From NCBI GenBank assembly GCA_964492335.1, contig CAZBJX010000007.1, positions 27,295 to 91,294 on the forward strand: a stretch of DNA of 64,000 nucleotides. Direction: 5' to 3'. This DNA comes from JAFGCL01 sp964492335. Lineage in GTDB: Bacteria > Chloroflexota > Dehalococcoidia > UBA2247 > RBG-13-53-26. Below the pieces are notes generated by a model. That model did no database searches. It saw nothing but the letters and a program-made list of their open reading frames with translations, and was not told the DNA's origin. Shown one piece after another: positions 45,973-53,789 of the stretch. How positions within the stretch are numbered: position 1 is the stretch's first letter; each line of letters opens with the position of its first letter. A program made the translations under genes and the position numbers.

Positions 45973-46296
45973 ATGGACGAGAAGTTCCTGAAGAAGCTGC
46001 TGGCCACCATGAAGTGCGGCATGTGCGGCCAGCAGTACCAGTCCGGCAATATCAATATCCTGGGCCGCAAGGACGATCTGTGGTTCCTCTTCGTGTCCTG
46101 CCCCGCCTGCAAGAGCCAGGGCCTGGTGGCGGCCGTGGTCAAGGATGGAAAGATCGCCGAGGTGCTCACCGAGCTGACGCCCGAAGAGCAGAAGAAGTTG
46201 GCCTCGGCTGCGCCGGTGACCTCCGACGACCTCATGGACATGCACTCCTTCCTGGCGGACTTCGACGGCGACTTCCAGTCCCTCTTCCGGGCATAG
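45973..46296 (+). CDS. Small zinc-ribbon-like protein, uncharacterised
   Basis: 107-aa cytoplasmic protein with two cysteine pairs, KCGMCGQQY and SCPACKSQG, spaced about 30 residues apart, as in a rubredoxin/zinc-ribbon knuckle. A helical C-terminus (LTPEEQKKLASAAPVTSDDLMDMHSFL) follows. The start is ATG 45973, 14 bp after the preceding gene, with a weak CGGGGG site. It is cotranscribed with the BFN-family gene, so it may be a nucleic-acid-binding partner; I do not recognise a named family. It converges on etfA copy 2 across a 75-bp gap with no clear terminator. Confidence 0.75.
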   Translation: MDEKFLKKLLATMKCGMCGQQYQSGNINILGRKDDLWFLFVSCPACKSQGLVAAVVKDGKIAEVLTELTPEEQKKLASAAPVTSDDLMDMHSFLADFDGDFQSLFRA

Positions 46297-46371
46297 CCCG
46301 CCGCCGGGGCAGGCCGCCGCTTCAGGACATCGCCGGCGCCGCCGCGCGATCTTCAGGAAGACAGGCCTTCT

Positions 46372-47385
46372 TCAGTTCGTCCTGAGCTTGCGCAGCTCGT
46401 GTATCAGGGGGGGAAGCACCTCCCGGAGGTCGCCCACTATGCCCACGTCCGCCGCCTGGAATATGGGGGCCTGCGGGTTCTGGTCCACGGCCAGGACGAC
46501 CTTGGCCCTCTCGAACCCGGTGGAGAAATGCATGGCCCCGGAGGCGCCCAGGCTGATGAACAGGTGGGGGCCAATGACCTTCCCGCTCTGGCCGATCATG
46601 CAGTCCGGGGTTATCCAGCCCTTGTCCAGCAGGGGACGGGTGCCGGCAACGGCGCCCTCGAGCACCGCGGCCAGCTCGCGGACCAGGTCCATGCCGCCCA
46701 GTGAGTGCACCCCCCACCCCGCCGCCACCACCACCTCCGCATCCTCGATGGCAGGCCCGCCATCCACCTCGTCCTCGACCTCCAGGGCCCTGGCCCTGAA
46801 GAGCCGGTCGGAGAGCAGGGGAGCAACCCTGACCACCTGGCCCTCGGCATGCCCGTTCTCCGGGGAGACCATGAAGACCCCGGGCTTGACCGTGGCCATC
46901 TGCGGCCGCCTCTCGGGGCAAATGATGTCCACCCTCTTGCCCCCGCCCCAGCCCGGGACGGTCTGGTGCAGCACGGCGACGCCGTCGCACTCCTCCATCC
47001 GCAGGTCGATACAGTGCGCCGTGAGCCCGGCGCCCACCTTGGCGGCGATGCAGGGGGCCAGGTCCTCGCCGATCGCCGTGGCCCCCAGCAGGAAGACCTC
47101 CGGCCCGTACCCCCTGATCAGGTCGGCAATAGCCGACCCGTACGCCTGGTTGTGGTAGTGCCGCAGCCTGGGATCATCTATAACATAGACCTTCTCCGCC
47201 CCGTGGGAGACCAGTTCGGCGGCCAGCGGCTCCATACCGCTGCCCACCAGGACGGCGGCCAGCTCTCCCCCGATCTGGCGGGATATCTCCAGGCCCTTGG
47301 TGAGCAGCTCGAGGCTGACACGAGCCAGGCGGCCCCTTCTCTGCTCCGCGTACACCCAGGTGTCTCTGCCAGTCCCCATGGTCAT
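46372..47385 (-). CDS. etfA: Electron transfer flavoprotein, alpha subunit, copy 2
   Basis: 337-aa FAD-binding ETF chain. The N-terminal half reads VYAEQRRGRLARVSLELLTKGLEI and VYVIDDPRLRHYHNQAY; the FAD domain has GTRPLLDKGWITPDCMIGQSGKVIGPHLFISLGASGAMHFSTG and LAVDQNPQAPIFQAADVGIVGDL, closer to the textbook pattern than copy 1 in the APIF motif. It starts six bases after the etfB copy 2 stop, with AGGAGG overlapping the intergenic gap. Third gene of the acyl-CoA dehydrogenase-etfB-etfA operon. A longer N-terminus than copy 1. Confidence 0.93.
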   Translation of the reverse strand: MTMGTGRDTWVYAEQRRGRLARVSLELLTKGLEISRQIGGELAAVLVGSGMEPLAAELVSHGAEKVYVIDDPRLRHYHNQAYGSAIADLIRGYGPEVFLLGATAIGEDLAPCIAAKVGAGLTAHCIDLRMEECDGVAVLHQTVPGWGGGKRVDIICPERRPQMATVKPGVFMVSPENGHAEGQVVRVAPLLSDRLFRARALEVEDEVDGGPAIEDAEVVVAAGWGVHSLGGMDLVRELAAVLEGAVAGTRPLLDKGWITPDCMIGQSGKVIGPHLFISLGASGAMHFSTGFERAKVVLAVDQNPQAPIFQAADVGIVGDLREVLPPLIHELRKLRTN

Positions 47386-47391
47386 ACCTCC

Positions 47392-48186
47392 TTACAGGCC
47401 TCCCAGCTCGCGCAGCCTGGCCACGGCGTCGCTGGACACGTGCGTCGGGTTGCCCCGCAGCACCTCGGAACGGCGGTCCTTCTTGAACTCCCGGACGCCG
47501 GCCACCCGGGTGGGAGAGCCGGACAGGCCAGCCTGTCCGGCCGGCAGCCCGATATCCTGGGCCCCGCGCGTGGACAGGGGCTTATCGGCCACCGCCATGA
47601 TCCCCATCACGTCCGGGATGCGGGGGTCATTGATGGCCCGGTTGACAGTGATCAGCGCCGGCAGGCCGAGCTCCACCTTCATGCGGCAGCCGTCCAGGTC
47701 GACATCCACCACGCAGGTGCCTTCCCCGGACACGTTCATCTGGCGCACGTTGGTGGCGTAGGGGATATCCAGGAACTCCGCCAGCATGGGACCCACCATC
47801 CTGGTCCCCGAGTCGGCCGTCTCGCAGCCGCACAGGACCAGCCTCGCCGGGCAGAGCTTCTTGATGGCGGCCGCCAGGGTCAGCGCCGTGGCATAGGCAT
47901 CGGCCCCGGCGAAGGCCGGGTCGCACAGAAGAACGGCCTCGTCGGCCCCCATGGCCAGCGCCTCCTCGAGGGCCTCCCGCGACTGAGGCGGCCCCATGGT
48001 GAGCACCGTCACCCTGCCGGGGAACCGGTCGCGCAGCTGCAGCGCCGCTTCCACAGCGTGGCGGTCTACCGGGTTGACCACCATGGGCACGCCGTCCCTC
48101 CTGATGGCCTTGGTCACCGGGTCCAGCGCGATATGGCTGAAGTGGTCCGGATGGGGCACCTGCTTGATGCACACTACCGTATCCAT
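47392..48186 (-). CDS. etfB: Electron transfer flavoprotein, beta subunit, copy 2
   Basis: 264-aa ETF beta chain: MDTVVCIKQVPHPDHFSHIA, VVNPVDRHAVEAALQLRDR, LTMGPPQSREALEEALAMGADEAVLL, LVLCGCETADSGTRMVGPMLAEFL and a VVDVDLDGCRMKVELGLPALITV segment at the signature position. AEFL and the GCETAD loop differ from copy 1 (GRQAAD), indicating a distinct ETF. It lies 28 bp after the acyl-CoA dehydrogenase stop on the same strand and its product should be the electron acceptor for that enzyme. Confidence 0.93.
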   Translation of the reverse strand: MDTVVCIKQVPHPDHFSHIALDPVTKAIRRDGVPMVVNPVDRHAVEAALQLRDRFPGRVTVLTMGPPQSREALEEALAMGADEAVLLCDPAFAGADAYATALTLAAAIKKLCPARLVLCGCETADSGTRMVGPMLAEFLDIPYATNVRQMNVSGEGTCVVDVDLDGCRMKVELGLPALITVNRAINDPRIPDVMGIMAVADKPLSTRGAQDIGLPAGQAGLSGSPTRVAGVREFKKDRRSEVLRGNPTHVSSDAVARLRELGGL

Positions 48187-48214
48187 CTCCCTGTTTCCTC
48201 CCGGTCCCTCTTCC

Positions 48215-49348
48215 TCAGCCGGTTATGGCCCGGCCGATGACGACCTTCATGATCTCCTGGGTACCGCCGGCAGTCAGCAGCTCCAGCATGTCCCGCAGGT
48301 ACATCTCCACGCGATACTCGGGGGACTGCCCGTAGGCCCCCATGGCCTGCTGCGCCCTGAGGCAGTGGCGCAGCGCCACATCCACAGTCAGCAGCTTGGC
48401 CCGGGCGATCTCCACCCCCAGGTCCCTCACCGCCCTGCCCTGGTCCAGCAGCACCACGGGGCGGTATGTCACCCACCTGGCGGCCTCAATATCGGTGTCC
48501 ATGTCCACCAGCATGAACTGCAGCGACTGCAACTCTGCGATGGGCTTGCCGTAGAGGACCCTCTCCCGGCAGAACTTCAGGGCCCCTTCATAGGCCCCCC
48601 GGGTGGCTCCCAGGGCCACCCCGGCGGCCCCCGTCCTCCCTATGGCCGATATGGTGGGAAGGGCGGCCGCCAGGCCCCGCCCTTCCTGGCCTATGAGATT
48701 GGCCCGGGAAACGTGGCAGTCGGTGAAGGACAGCTCGTTCACCGGTATGCAGCGGAAACCCGGCCGCGGCTCCCTCCTGGTCACCTCGTACCCCGGCATC
48801 CCTCTCTCCACGACGAAGGCGCTGAACCCGCCTTCGCTGCGGGCCACGAAGCCCAGCAGATCAGCCACGTCCGCATTGGTGATGTAGGTCTTGCGGCCGT
48901 TGACCACGTAGCCGGTGTCATTGCGCGCGGCAGTGGTCATCATGGCCGAGGGATCGGAGCCACCGCTCTGCTCGGTGACCGCGAAAGCGCTCACCCGGGT
49001 CCCCTTGCACAGGTCGGGCAGGTACTGCGCCTTCTGCTCCTGGGTGCCGTAGTTCTCCAGGGCGTACATCAGCAGGTTGCCGGCCTGAAAGAAGAAGCCC
49101 AGGCTGGGGTAGACCCGGGCCATCTCCTCGATGACCAGCATCCTGGCCAGGTGCCCCATGGCGGAGCCGCCATGCTCTTTCGAGTTGACCAGCCCGATGA
49201 AGCCCATCTGGCCCATCTGCCGCACCAGGTCGAAGGGGAAGTCGCCCTTCTCATCAACCTCCAGGACCCTGGGCCCCACCTTGCTCTCGGCAAACTGCCT
49301 GGCCGCGTTCCTCAGCATCTCCTGTTGCCGGCTCAGCCCGAAATCCAT
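48215..49348 (-). CDS. Acyl-CoA dehydrogenase, copy 1
   Basis: FAD enzyme of 377 aa that forms the alpha,beta double bond of an acyl-CoA and passes electrons to ETF. Domains: N-terminal helical MDFGLSRQQEMLRNAARQFAE; central strand domain with AFAVTEQSGGSDPSAM (FAD/acyl loop) and VNGRKTYITNA; C-terminal helices with GRTGAAGVALGATRGAYEGAL and LTAGGTQEIMKVVIGRAI. The MCAD-type catalytic Glu of EGT is replaced by Gly (GGT), as in isovaleryl-type enzymes, so the base is probably elsewhere. First gene of the operon with etfB/etfA copy 2; preceded by a 250-base structured leader. Substrate unknown. Confidence 0.92.
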   Translation of the reverse strand: MDFGLSRQQEMLRNAARQFAESKVGPRVLEVDEKGDFPFDLVRQMGQMGFIGLVNSKEHGGSAMGHLARMLVIEEMARVYPSLGFFFQAGNLLMYALENYGTQEQKAQYLPDLCKGTRVSAFAVTEQSGGSDPSAMMTTAARNDTGYVVNGRKTYITNADVADLLGFVARSEGGFSAFVVERGMPGYEVTRREPRPGFRCIPVNELSFTDCHVSRANLIGQEGRGLAAALPTISAIGRTGAAGVALGATRGAYEGALKFCRERVLYGKPIAELQSLQFMLVDMDTDIEAARWVTYRPVVLLDQGRAVRDLGVEIARAKLLTVDVALRHCLRAQQAMGAYGQSPEYRVEMYLRDMLELLTAGGTQEIMKVVIGRAITG

Positions 49349-49410
49349 CTCAGTCTCCTCTGCAGATCGACATGCGCACGCCCACGGCGGGGCTCACTCC
49401 AGGGCGGTGA

Positions 49411-49427
49411 TGCGAGGGTCCCTCGCA
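49411..49427. promoter_or_regulatory. 17-bp palindrome in the acyl-CoA dehydrogenase leader
   Basis: TGCGAGGG-T-CCCTCGCA is a perfect inverted repeat with 8-bp arms about 65 bases upstream of the acyl-CoA dehydrogenase ATG, abutting the T-run of the leader terminator. It could be an operator or part of an alternative RNA fold. Confidence 0.5.
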
Positions 49428-49471
49428 AAAAAGGCTCCGGACCGGCGCACGATCGGTCGCGATTGGTAGCC
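49427..49471 (-). terminator. Intrinsic terminator inside the acyl-CoA dehydrogenase leader
   Basis: Read on the minus strand, GGCT (49471-49468) pairs with AGCC (49436-49433) around an inner GACCG/CGGTC stem, followed directly by six T residues (49432-49427). It lies between the predicted promoter and the first gene, so it could act as an attenuator; alternatively it ends readthrough from hisS. Confidence 0.5.
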
Positions 49472-49606
49472 CTCCATCCGGCCCTCCACCAGTCCCCCCG
49501 GCCGCCTGCCGCCGGACTTCAGATGCAACCGACAAGGCGATCTGTACGATCTACTGCGTGCACCCTCAAGAAGCGCCTTGTAGAACGCCTCTTGACATCT
49601 TGCAGA

Positions 49607-49635
49607 ATTATGTCACAACCCGGGAAGGATTTCAA
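49607..49635 (-). promoter_or_regulatory. Promoter for the acyl-CoA dehydrogenase-etfBA operon
   Basis: Minus strand: TTGAAA (49635-49630), 17-bp spacer, CATAAT (49612-49607) preceded by TGA. The predicted start near 49600 gives a leader of about 250 bases. The rest of the 345-bp hisS gap contains a CTGCCCCG/CGGGGCAG hairpin just after hisS and no gene. Confidence 0.5.
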
Positions 49636-49694
49636 ATCGCAGACTGTCTGCCCCGGACGAGCCGGACGGGGCAGCGCCGGAGGCGGGGAGGAGG

Positions 49695-50945
49695 CTACGG
49701 CAGCAGGCTGCGGACGGCCTCTTGCGGGGTGACCAGCGACTGCTCTCCCCGGGCCATGTCCCGCAGCATCAGCGAGCCCGTGCGGACCTCGTCCTCCCCG
49801 ATGACCGCGGCGTGGGAGAAGCCCAGGGCATTGGCCTGCTTGAGCTGCGACTTCAGGCTGCGCCCGTCCACAGCCAGCGTCGCCGCGATGCCTGCCCGCC
49901 GCAGCCGGGCCGCCAGCCTCACCGCCTCCGGCCCGGCCTCCGCCCCCACGTGGGCCACGAAGACCCGGACCTCCGCCGGCGCCGGCGGGGCGATGCCCTG
50001 CTTCTGCAGGTTGAGGATGATCCTCTCCAGGCCGGTGGCGAATCCCACCGCCGGGGCCGGCCTGCCGTCCAGGACCTCGATGAGGTCATCGTAGCGCCCG
50101 CCACCGCCGATGGTGCTCTGGCCCCCAGCGTCGGCGGGCTGGACCTCAAACACCGTTCGCGTGTAGTAGTCCAGGCCCCGCACCAGGTGGGGGTTCTCCT
50201 GGTAGGGGATGCCCAGGGTTGCCAGGCTGTCCCTGACCATGGTGTAGTGGTCCTGGCAGTCTCGGCAGAGGAAGTCGGTGATCCGGGGCGCCGCTGCCGC
50301 CACCTCGCGGCAGCCGGGGCTCTTGCAGTCAAGCAGGCGCAGGGGGTTACGCGCAAGCCGCCCCAGGCAGTCCCGGCACAGCGGCGCTTCCAGGCCGGCG
50401 TAGTGCTCCCTGAGGCGCTCCAGGTACTCCCGGCGGCAGGCGCGGCAACCGATGCTGTTCAACTGCAGTGTCAGGCCCTGCAGCCCCAGGGACGCGTAGA
50501 GGCTCCAGGCGATGTCGATGATCTCGGCGTCCAGAACGGCGTCGGCGGCGCCGATGGCCTCGCACCCGAACTGCTGGTGCTGGCGGAACCGGCCGGCCTG
50601 CGGCCTCTCGTAACGGAAGATGGGGCCGAAGTAGAACAGCCTCACCGGCTGGGGCAGGTTATGCAGGCCATGCTCGATGTAGGCCCGGCAGACGGGCGCG
50701 GTCCCCTCCGGCCGCAGCGTGACCCGGTCGCCACCGCGGTCGTCGAAGCTGTACATCTGCTTCTCCACGATGTCCGTCTCATCGCCTACGCTGTGCAGGA
50801 ACAGCCCGGCGTCCTCGAAGACCGGCGTATCTATGCGCTGATAGCCATACAGCCCGGACAGCCGGGCGGCCCGGTCGGTGACCCACTTCCAGTACCCCTG
50901 GTCCGCCGGCAGAATGTCCCTGGTGCCCCTGGGCGCCTTGAACAA
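49695..50945 (-). CDS. hisS: Histidyl-tRNA synthetase
   Basis: Class II synthetase charging tRNA-His, 416 aa. Motif 1 region KAPRGTRDILPADQGYWKWV; motif 2 RPEGTAPVCRAYIEHGL with LFYFGPIFRYERPQAGRFRQHQQFG; the histidine motifs LVRGLDYYTRTVFEVQ and GGGGRYDDLIE; C-terminal anticodon domain with GFSHAAVIGEDEV. Start is TTG 50945, six bases after AGGAGG; an upstream open extension to 51140 is not family-like and overlaps the promoter. Four Cys pairs in the insertion (CRDCLGRLARNPLRLLDCKSPGC) suggest a zinc-binding insert. Monocistronic. Confidence 0.95.
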   Translation of the reverse strand: MFKAPRGTRDILPADQGYWKWVTDRAARLSGLYGYQRIDTPVFEDAGLFLHSVGDETDIVEKQMYSFDDRGGDRVTLRPEGTAPVCRAYIEHGLHNLPQPVRLFYFGPIFRYERPQAGRFRQHQQFGCEAIGAADAVLDAEIIDIAWSLYASLGLQGLTLQLNSIGCRACRREYLERLREHYAGLEAPLCRDCLGRLARNPLRLLDCKSPGCREVAAAAPRITDFLCRDCQDHYTMVRDSLATLGIPYQENPHLVRGLDYYTRTVFEVQPADAGGQSTIGGGGRYDDLIEVLDGRPAPAVGFATGLERIILNLQKQGIAPPAPAEVRVFVAHVGAEAGPEAVRLAARLRRAGIAATLAVDGRSLKSQLKQANALGFSHAAVIGEDEVRTGSLMLRDMARGEQSLVTPQEAVRSLLP

Positions 50946-50969
50946 GATGGCCCTCCTCGCTCCCCTGCA

Positions 50970-50998
50970 AGAATATAATCGGCGAAGGGCCAAGTCAA
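50970..50998 (-). promoter_or_regulatory. Promoter of hisS
   Basis: Minus strand: TTGACT (50998-50993), 17-bp spacer, TATTCT (50975-50970). The predicted start near 50963 leaves an 18-base leader with AGGAGG before the TTG start. Confidence 0.5.
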
Positions 50999-51028
50999 GA
51001 AAGGCCCGGCGCCGGGCCGTCCCGACGT

Positions 51029-51058
51029 TTGATATCGGCCCGTTCCTTCTGATATCCT
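51029..51058 (+). promoter_or_regulatory. Promoter of acyl-CoA dehydrogenase copy 2
   Basis: TTGATA at 51029-51034, 18-bp spacer, TATCCT at 51053-51058 preceded by TGA. The predicted start near 51065 leaves an 86-base leader ending in AGGGGG before TTG 51151. Confidence 0.55.
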
Positions 51059-51150
51059 TTTGGTGGTTGCCCGGGAGCAGGCCGCGCGTCGGCCTTCCCC
51101 CCGGGGCGGCCCACGGGCTACAAGGGCGTTGTAGAGACATAGGGGGCGAC

Positions 51151-52278
51151 TTGGATTTCGAGCTTTCCGAAGATCAGAAGATGCTGCGCAAGACGGCGCG
51201 GGACTTCCTGGCCAACGAGTGCACCAAGGCCTATGTGCGGGCCATGGAACTGGACGAGAGGGGCTACTCCCCGAACATGTGGCGCAAGATGGCCGATCTG
51301 GGGTGGATGGGGCTGCCCTTCCCGGAGGAGTGCGGCGGATGGGGCGGGAGCTTCCTCGATCTCGCCGTGTTGATGGACGAGATGGGGCGGGCGTGCCTGC
51401 CCGGCCCCTTCATGGCCAGCGTGGTGCTGGGCGGCCTCACCATCCTGGAGGCCGGGACCGCCGCCCAGAAAGAGCGCTATCTGACGGCCATCGCCGGGGG
51501 CGCTATCTTCACCCTGGCCCTCACCGAGCCCGACGGCCGCTATGAGGCCGCCTCCATCCGGACCAGGGCCCGGGCCCAGGGCGATGACTTCGTCATCACC
51601 GGCACCAAGTCCTTCGTCCCCGATGCCCACGTCGCCGGGCACATGATAGTCGCCGCCCGCTCCGGGGACGGGGCCGGCGATGACGGCATCAGCCTGTTCA
51701 TCGTGGACGCCGGGTGCCCGGGACTGCAGCTCACCATGCTCAAGACCATAGCCGCTGACCGGCAGTGCGAGGTGGTATTCGACAACGTCAGGGTGCCCGG
51801 GGCCAACCTTCTGGGGAAGCTGGGCCACGGCTGGCCCGTGGTGCGCAGGACGCTGCAGCTGGCAGCGGTGGCCAGGTGCGCCGAGATGGTGGGCGCCGGC
51901 CAGCAGATACTGGAGATGAGCGTCGACTACGCCAAGGAGAGGGTGCAGTTCGACAAGCGCATCGGCAGCTTCCAGGCCATCCAGCACCACTGTGCCAACA
52001 TGCAGGTCGACCTCGACGGCATGCGGATGCTCACCTACGAAGGGGCCTGGCTGCTGTCCGCCGGCCTGCCGGCCGACAGGGAGGTGGCCATGGCCAAGGC
52101 CTGGACGAGCGAGGCCATCGTCCGGGTGGCCAGGCTGGGCCACCAGGTGCACGGCGGGGTGGGCTACACCATAGACCATGATCTGCAGCTCTACTATCGC
52201 CGCGGCCGGGCCGCGGCCTGTCAGTTCGGCGACGCCAGTTGCCACCGGGAGACCATCGCTTCACAGTTGGGCCTCTAG
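51151..52278 (+). CDS. Acyl-CoA dehydrogenase, copy 2
   Basis: 375-aa flavoprotein dehydrogenase. It starts with TTG 51151 (reading DFELSEDQKMLRKTARDFLANE) after AGGGGG. Central domain FTLALTEPDGRYEAASIRTRA carries the TEP...loop, then VITGTKSFVPDAHVAGHMIVAAR; the C-terminal helical domain contains RCAEMVGAGQQILEMSVDYAKERVQFDKRIGSFQAIQH and GHQVHGGVGYTIDHDLQLYYRR. The GGxGYTxEHDL motif has Asp in place of the usual Glu. This resembles CoA dehydrogenases of the FadE/CaiA-like group acting on branched or cyclic acyl groups. Different enough from copy 1 to imply another substrate. HIT, pyrF and others follow on the same strand. Confidence 0.9.
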   Translation: MDFELSEDQKMLRKTARDFLANECTKAYVRAMELDERGYSPNMWRKMADLGWMGLPFPEECGGWGGSFLDLAVLMDEMGRACLPGPFMASVVLGGLTILEAGTAAQKERYLTAIAGGAIFTLALTEPDGRYEAASIRTRARAQGDDFVITGTKSFVPDAHVAGHMIVAARSGDGAGDDGISLFIVDAGCPGLQLTMLKTIAADRQCEVVFDNVRVPGANLLGKLGHGWPVVRRTLQLAAVARCAEMVGAGQQILEMSVDYAKERVQFDKRIGSFQAIQHHCANMQVDLDGMRMLTYEGAWLLSAGLPADREVAMAKAWTSEAIVRVARLGHQVHGGVGYTIDHDLQLYYRRGRAAACQFGDASCHRETIASQLGL

Positions 52279-52286
52279 GGCAGGAC

Positions 52287-52637
52287 ATGGAACAGTGCGT
52301 CTTCTGCGACATCATCGCCGGCAGGATACCGGCCGCCATCCTCTATCAGGACGACCTGGCCATCGCGTTTGCGGACATGCACCCCCAGGCGCCCACCCAC
52401 GCCCTGGTGGTGCCCCGGGAGCACGTGCCCTCCATCGCCGAGCTGCGGGGCAGGCGCCAGCGCCTGGCGGCCCACCTCATCTACGTGGCCCACGAGGTGG
52501 CCAGGGGCCAGGGGCTGGCGGCGGCTGAGAAGGGATACCGCCTGGTAATAAACTACGGGCGGGATGGCGGGCAGGAGGTGCCACACGTGCACCTCCATGT
52601 CATCGGCGGGCGGCCGCTCACCGGGACCATGGGCTAG
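52287..52637 (+). CDS. HIT-family nucleotide-binding protein (HinT-like)
   Basis: 116-aa histidine-triad hydrolase of the Hint branch, acting on purine nucleotide phosphoramidates or similar. The N-terminal CVFCDIIAGRIPAAILYQDD binds zinc in many homologues; the catalytic motif is VPHVHLHVIGGRPL (H-x-H-x-H). ATG 52287 lies eight bases past the acyl-CoA dehydrogenase stop with GGGCAGGA upstream. A longer in-frame start at 52239 overlaps the previous gene and is less likely. Confidence 0.92.
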   Translation: MEQCVFCDIIAGRIPAAILYQDDLAIAFADMHPQAPTHALVVPREHVPSIAELRGRRQRLAAHLIYVAHEVARGQGLAAAEKGYRLVINYGRDGGQEVPHVHLHVIGGRPLTGTMG

Positions 52638-52705
52638 AGCGCGCAGGAGGCACCAGGCGCGGGCCCCGCCCCGGGATGCGGGCCCGACCCCCGGGTTACA
52701 GGCAG

Positions 52706-53530
52706 ATGACGTTCAAGGACAGGATCATCCAGGCGGCCCGGAGAAACCGGAGCCTGGTCTGCGTCGGGCTCGACCCCGACCCCCGCCTCATGCCCGTGGC
52801 CGGCGTCTTCGACTTCAACCGCGCCATCATCGAGGCCACCCTGGACCTCGTCTGCGCCTACAAGCCCAACCTGGCCTTCTACGAGGCCCTGGGCATCGAG
52901 GGCCTGAGGGCCCTGCAGCAGACCGTGGAGCACATCGCCGGCAGGGTGCCGGTCATCGGCGATGCGAAGCGGGGCGATGTCAGCCACACGGCCGGCGCCT
53001 ACGCCCGGGCGCTGTTCGATGTCTTCGGCTTCGACGCCGCCACCGTCAATCCCTACCTGGGATTCGACGCGGTGGAGCCCTTCCTCGGCCACAGGGACAA
53101 GGGCGTGTTCGTCCTCTGCCGCACCTCCAACCCCGGCGCCGCCGACTTCCAGGACCTGGTCTGCTCACCGGCCGGCCACCCCGGGCCGCAGCGGCTCTAC
53201 CGCATGGTGGCCGAGAAGTCGCGGGCCTGGAACAGAGCGGACAACGTGGGCCTGGTGGTGGGGGCCACCTACCCCGAGGAGCTTCGGGAGGTGAGGCAGG
53301 TCTGCCCCGGGATGATGCTGCTGGTGCCCGGGATCGGCGCCCAGGGAGGGGGCCTGGAGGCCGCCGTGAGCTACGGGACCGATGCCGCCGGAGAGGGCGC
53401 CATCTTCGCCAGCTCCAGGCAGATCATCTACGCCTCCGGGGGCAGCGACTTCGATCGGGCAGCCAGGGAGGCCGCCGACAGCCTGCGCCGGGAGATCAAC
53501 TCCATCCTGTCGCGGCGCTCCGGCGGGTAA
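52706..53530 (+). CDS. pyrF: Orotidine 5'-phosphate decarboxylase, type 2
   Basis: Last step of UMP synthesis. 274 aa, the long type 2 form. SLVCVGLDPDPRLMP opens the barrel; CAYKPNLAFYEALG, the catalytic charged cluster VIGDAKRGDVSHTAGAYARALF, and VVGATYPEELREVRQV then LLVPGIGAQGGGLEAAVSYG follow. ATG 52706 fits the family; the upstream GTTACAGGCAG site is weak. Other pyrimidine genes, pyrE and pyrG, occur at 59.4 and 62 kb rather than in one operon. DUF951 follows seven bases later. Confidence 0.94.
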   Translation: MTFKDRIIQAARRNRSLVCVGLDPDPRLMPVAGVFDFNRAIIEATLDLVCAYKPNLAFYEALGIEGLRALQQTVEHIAGRVPVIGDAKRGDVSHTAGAYARALFDVFGFDAATVNPYLGFDAVEPFLGHRDKGVFVLCRTSNPGAADFQDLVCSPAGHPGPQRLYRMVAEKSRAWNRADNVGLVVGATYPEELREVRQVCPGMMLLVPGIGAQGGGLEAAVSYGTDAAGEGAIFASSRQIIYASGGSDFDRAAREAADSLRREINSILSRRSGG

Positions 53531-53536
53531 CGGCTA

Positions 53537-53740
53537 TTGCGCACCTTTCACATCGGCGATATACTGCGGTTGAAGAAGCCGCATCCCTGCGGCGGGAGTG
53601 AGTGGGAGGTAGTGGGGCTGCCGGGAACAGACGTCACCCTCAAGTGCCGGACATGCCACCGCCGGATTGTGCTCGATCAGCCTGTTCTCGGGAGAAGGCT
53701 GAAGGGCCCGGGAGACCCCGGTACCGGTCCTCGCCGCTAG
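53537..53740 (+). CDS. DUF951-family small protein
   Basis: 67-aa protein matching the DUF951 pattern: FHIGDILRLKKPHPCGGSEWEVVGLPGTDVTLKCRTC, with the invariant KKPHPCG and a Cys pair (KCRTCHRRIVLD) likely to bind metal. It resembles a small beta-barrel nucleic-acid-binding fold. It starts with TTG 53537, seven bases after pyrF; no strong ribosome site, so translation may be coupled. The tail beyond residue 55 is Gly/Pro/Arg rich. Function unknown; homologues are widespread in Firmicutes and Chloroflexi. Confidence 0.75.
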   Translation: MRTFHIGDILRLKKPHPCGGSEWEVVGLPGTDVTLKCRTCHRRIVLDQPVLGRRLKGPGDPGTGPRR

Positions 53741-53789
53741 GCACTGCCGCGGGGCGTTCGCGGTCTTCTCCAGGAAAGGGGGTATTCGA

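Noticed and set aside
50946..51140. N-terminal extension of hisS
   Set aside because: Overlaps the hisS promoter and lacks family similarity; TTG 50945 has an AGGAGG at good spacing.
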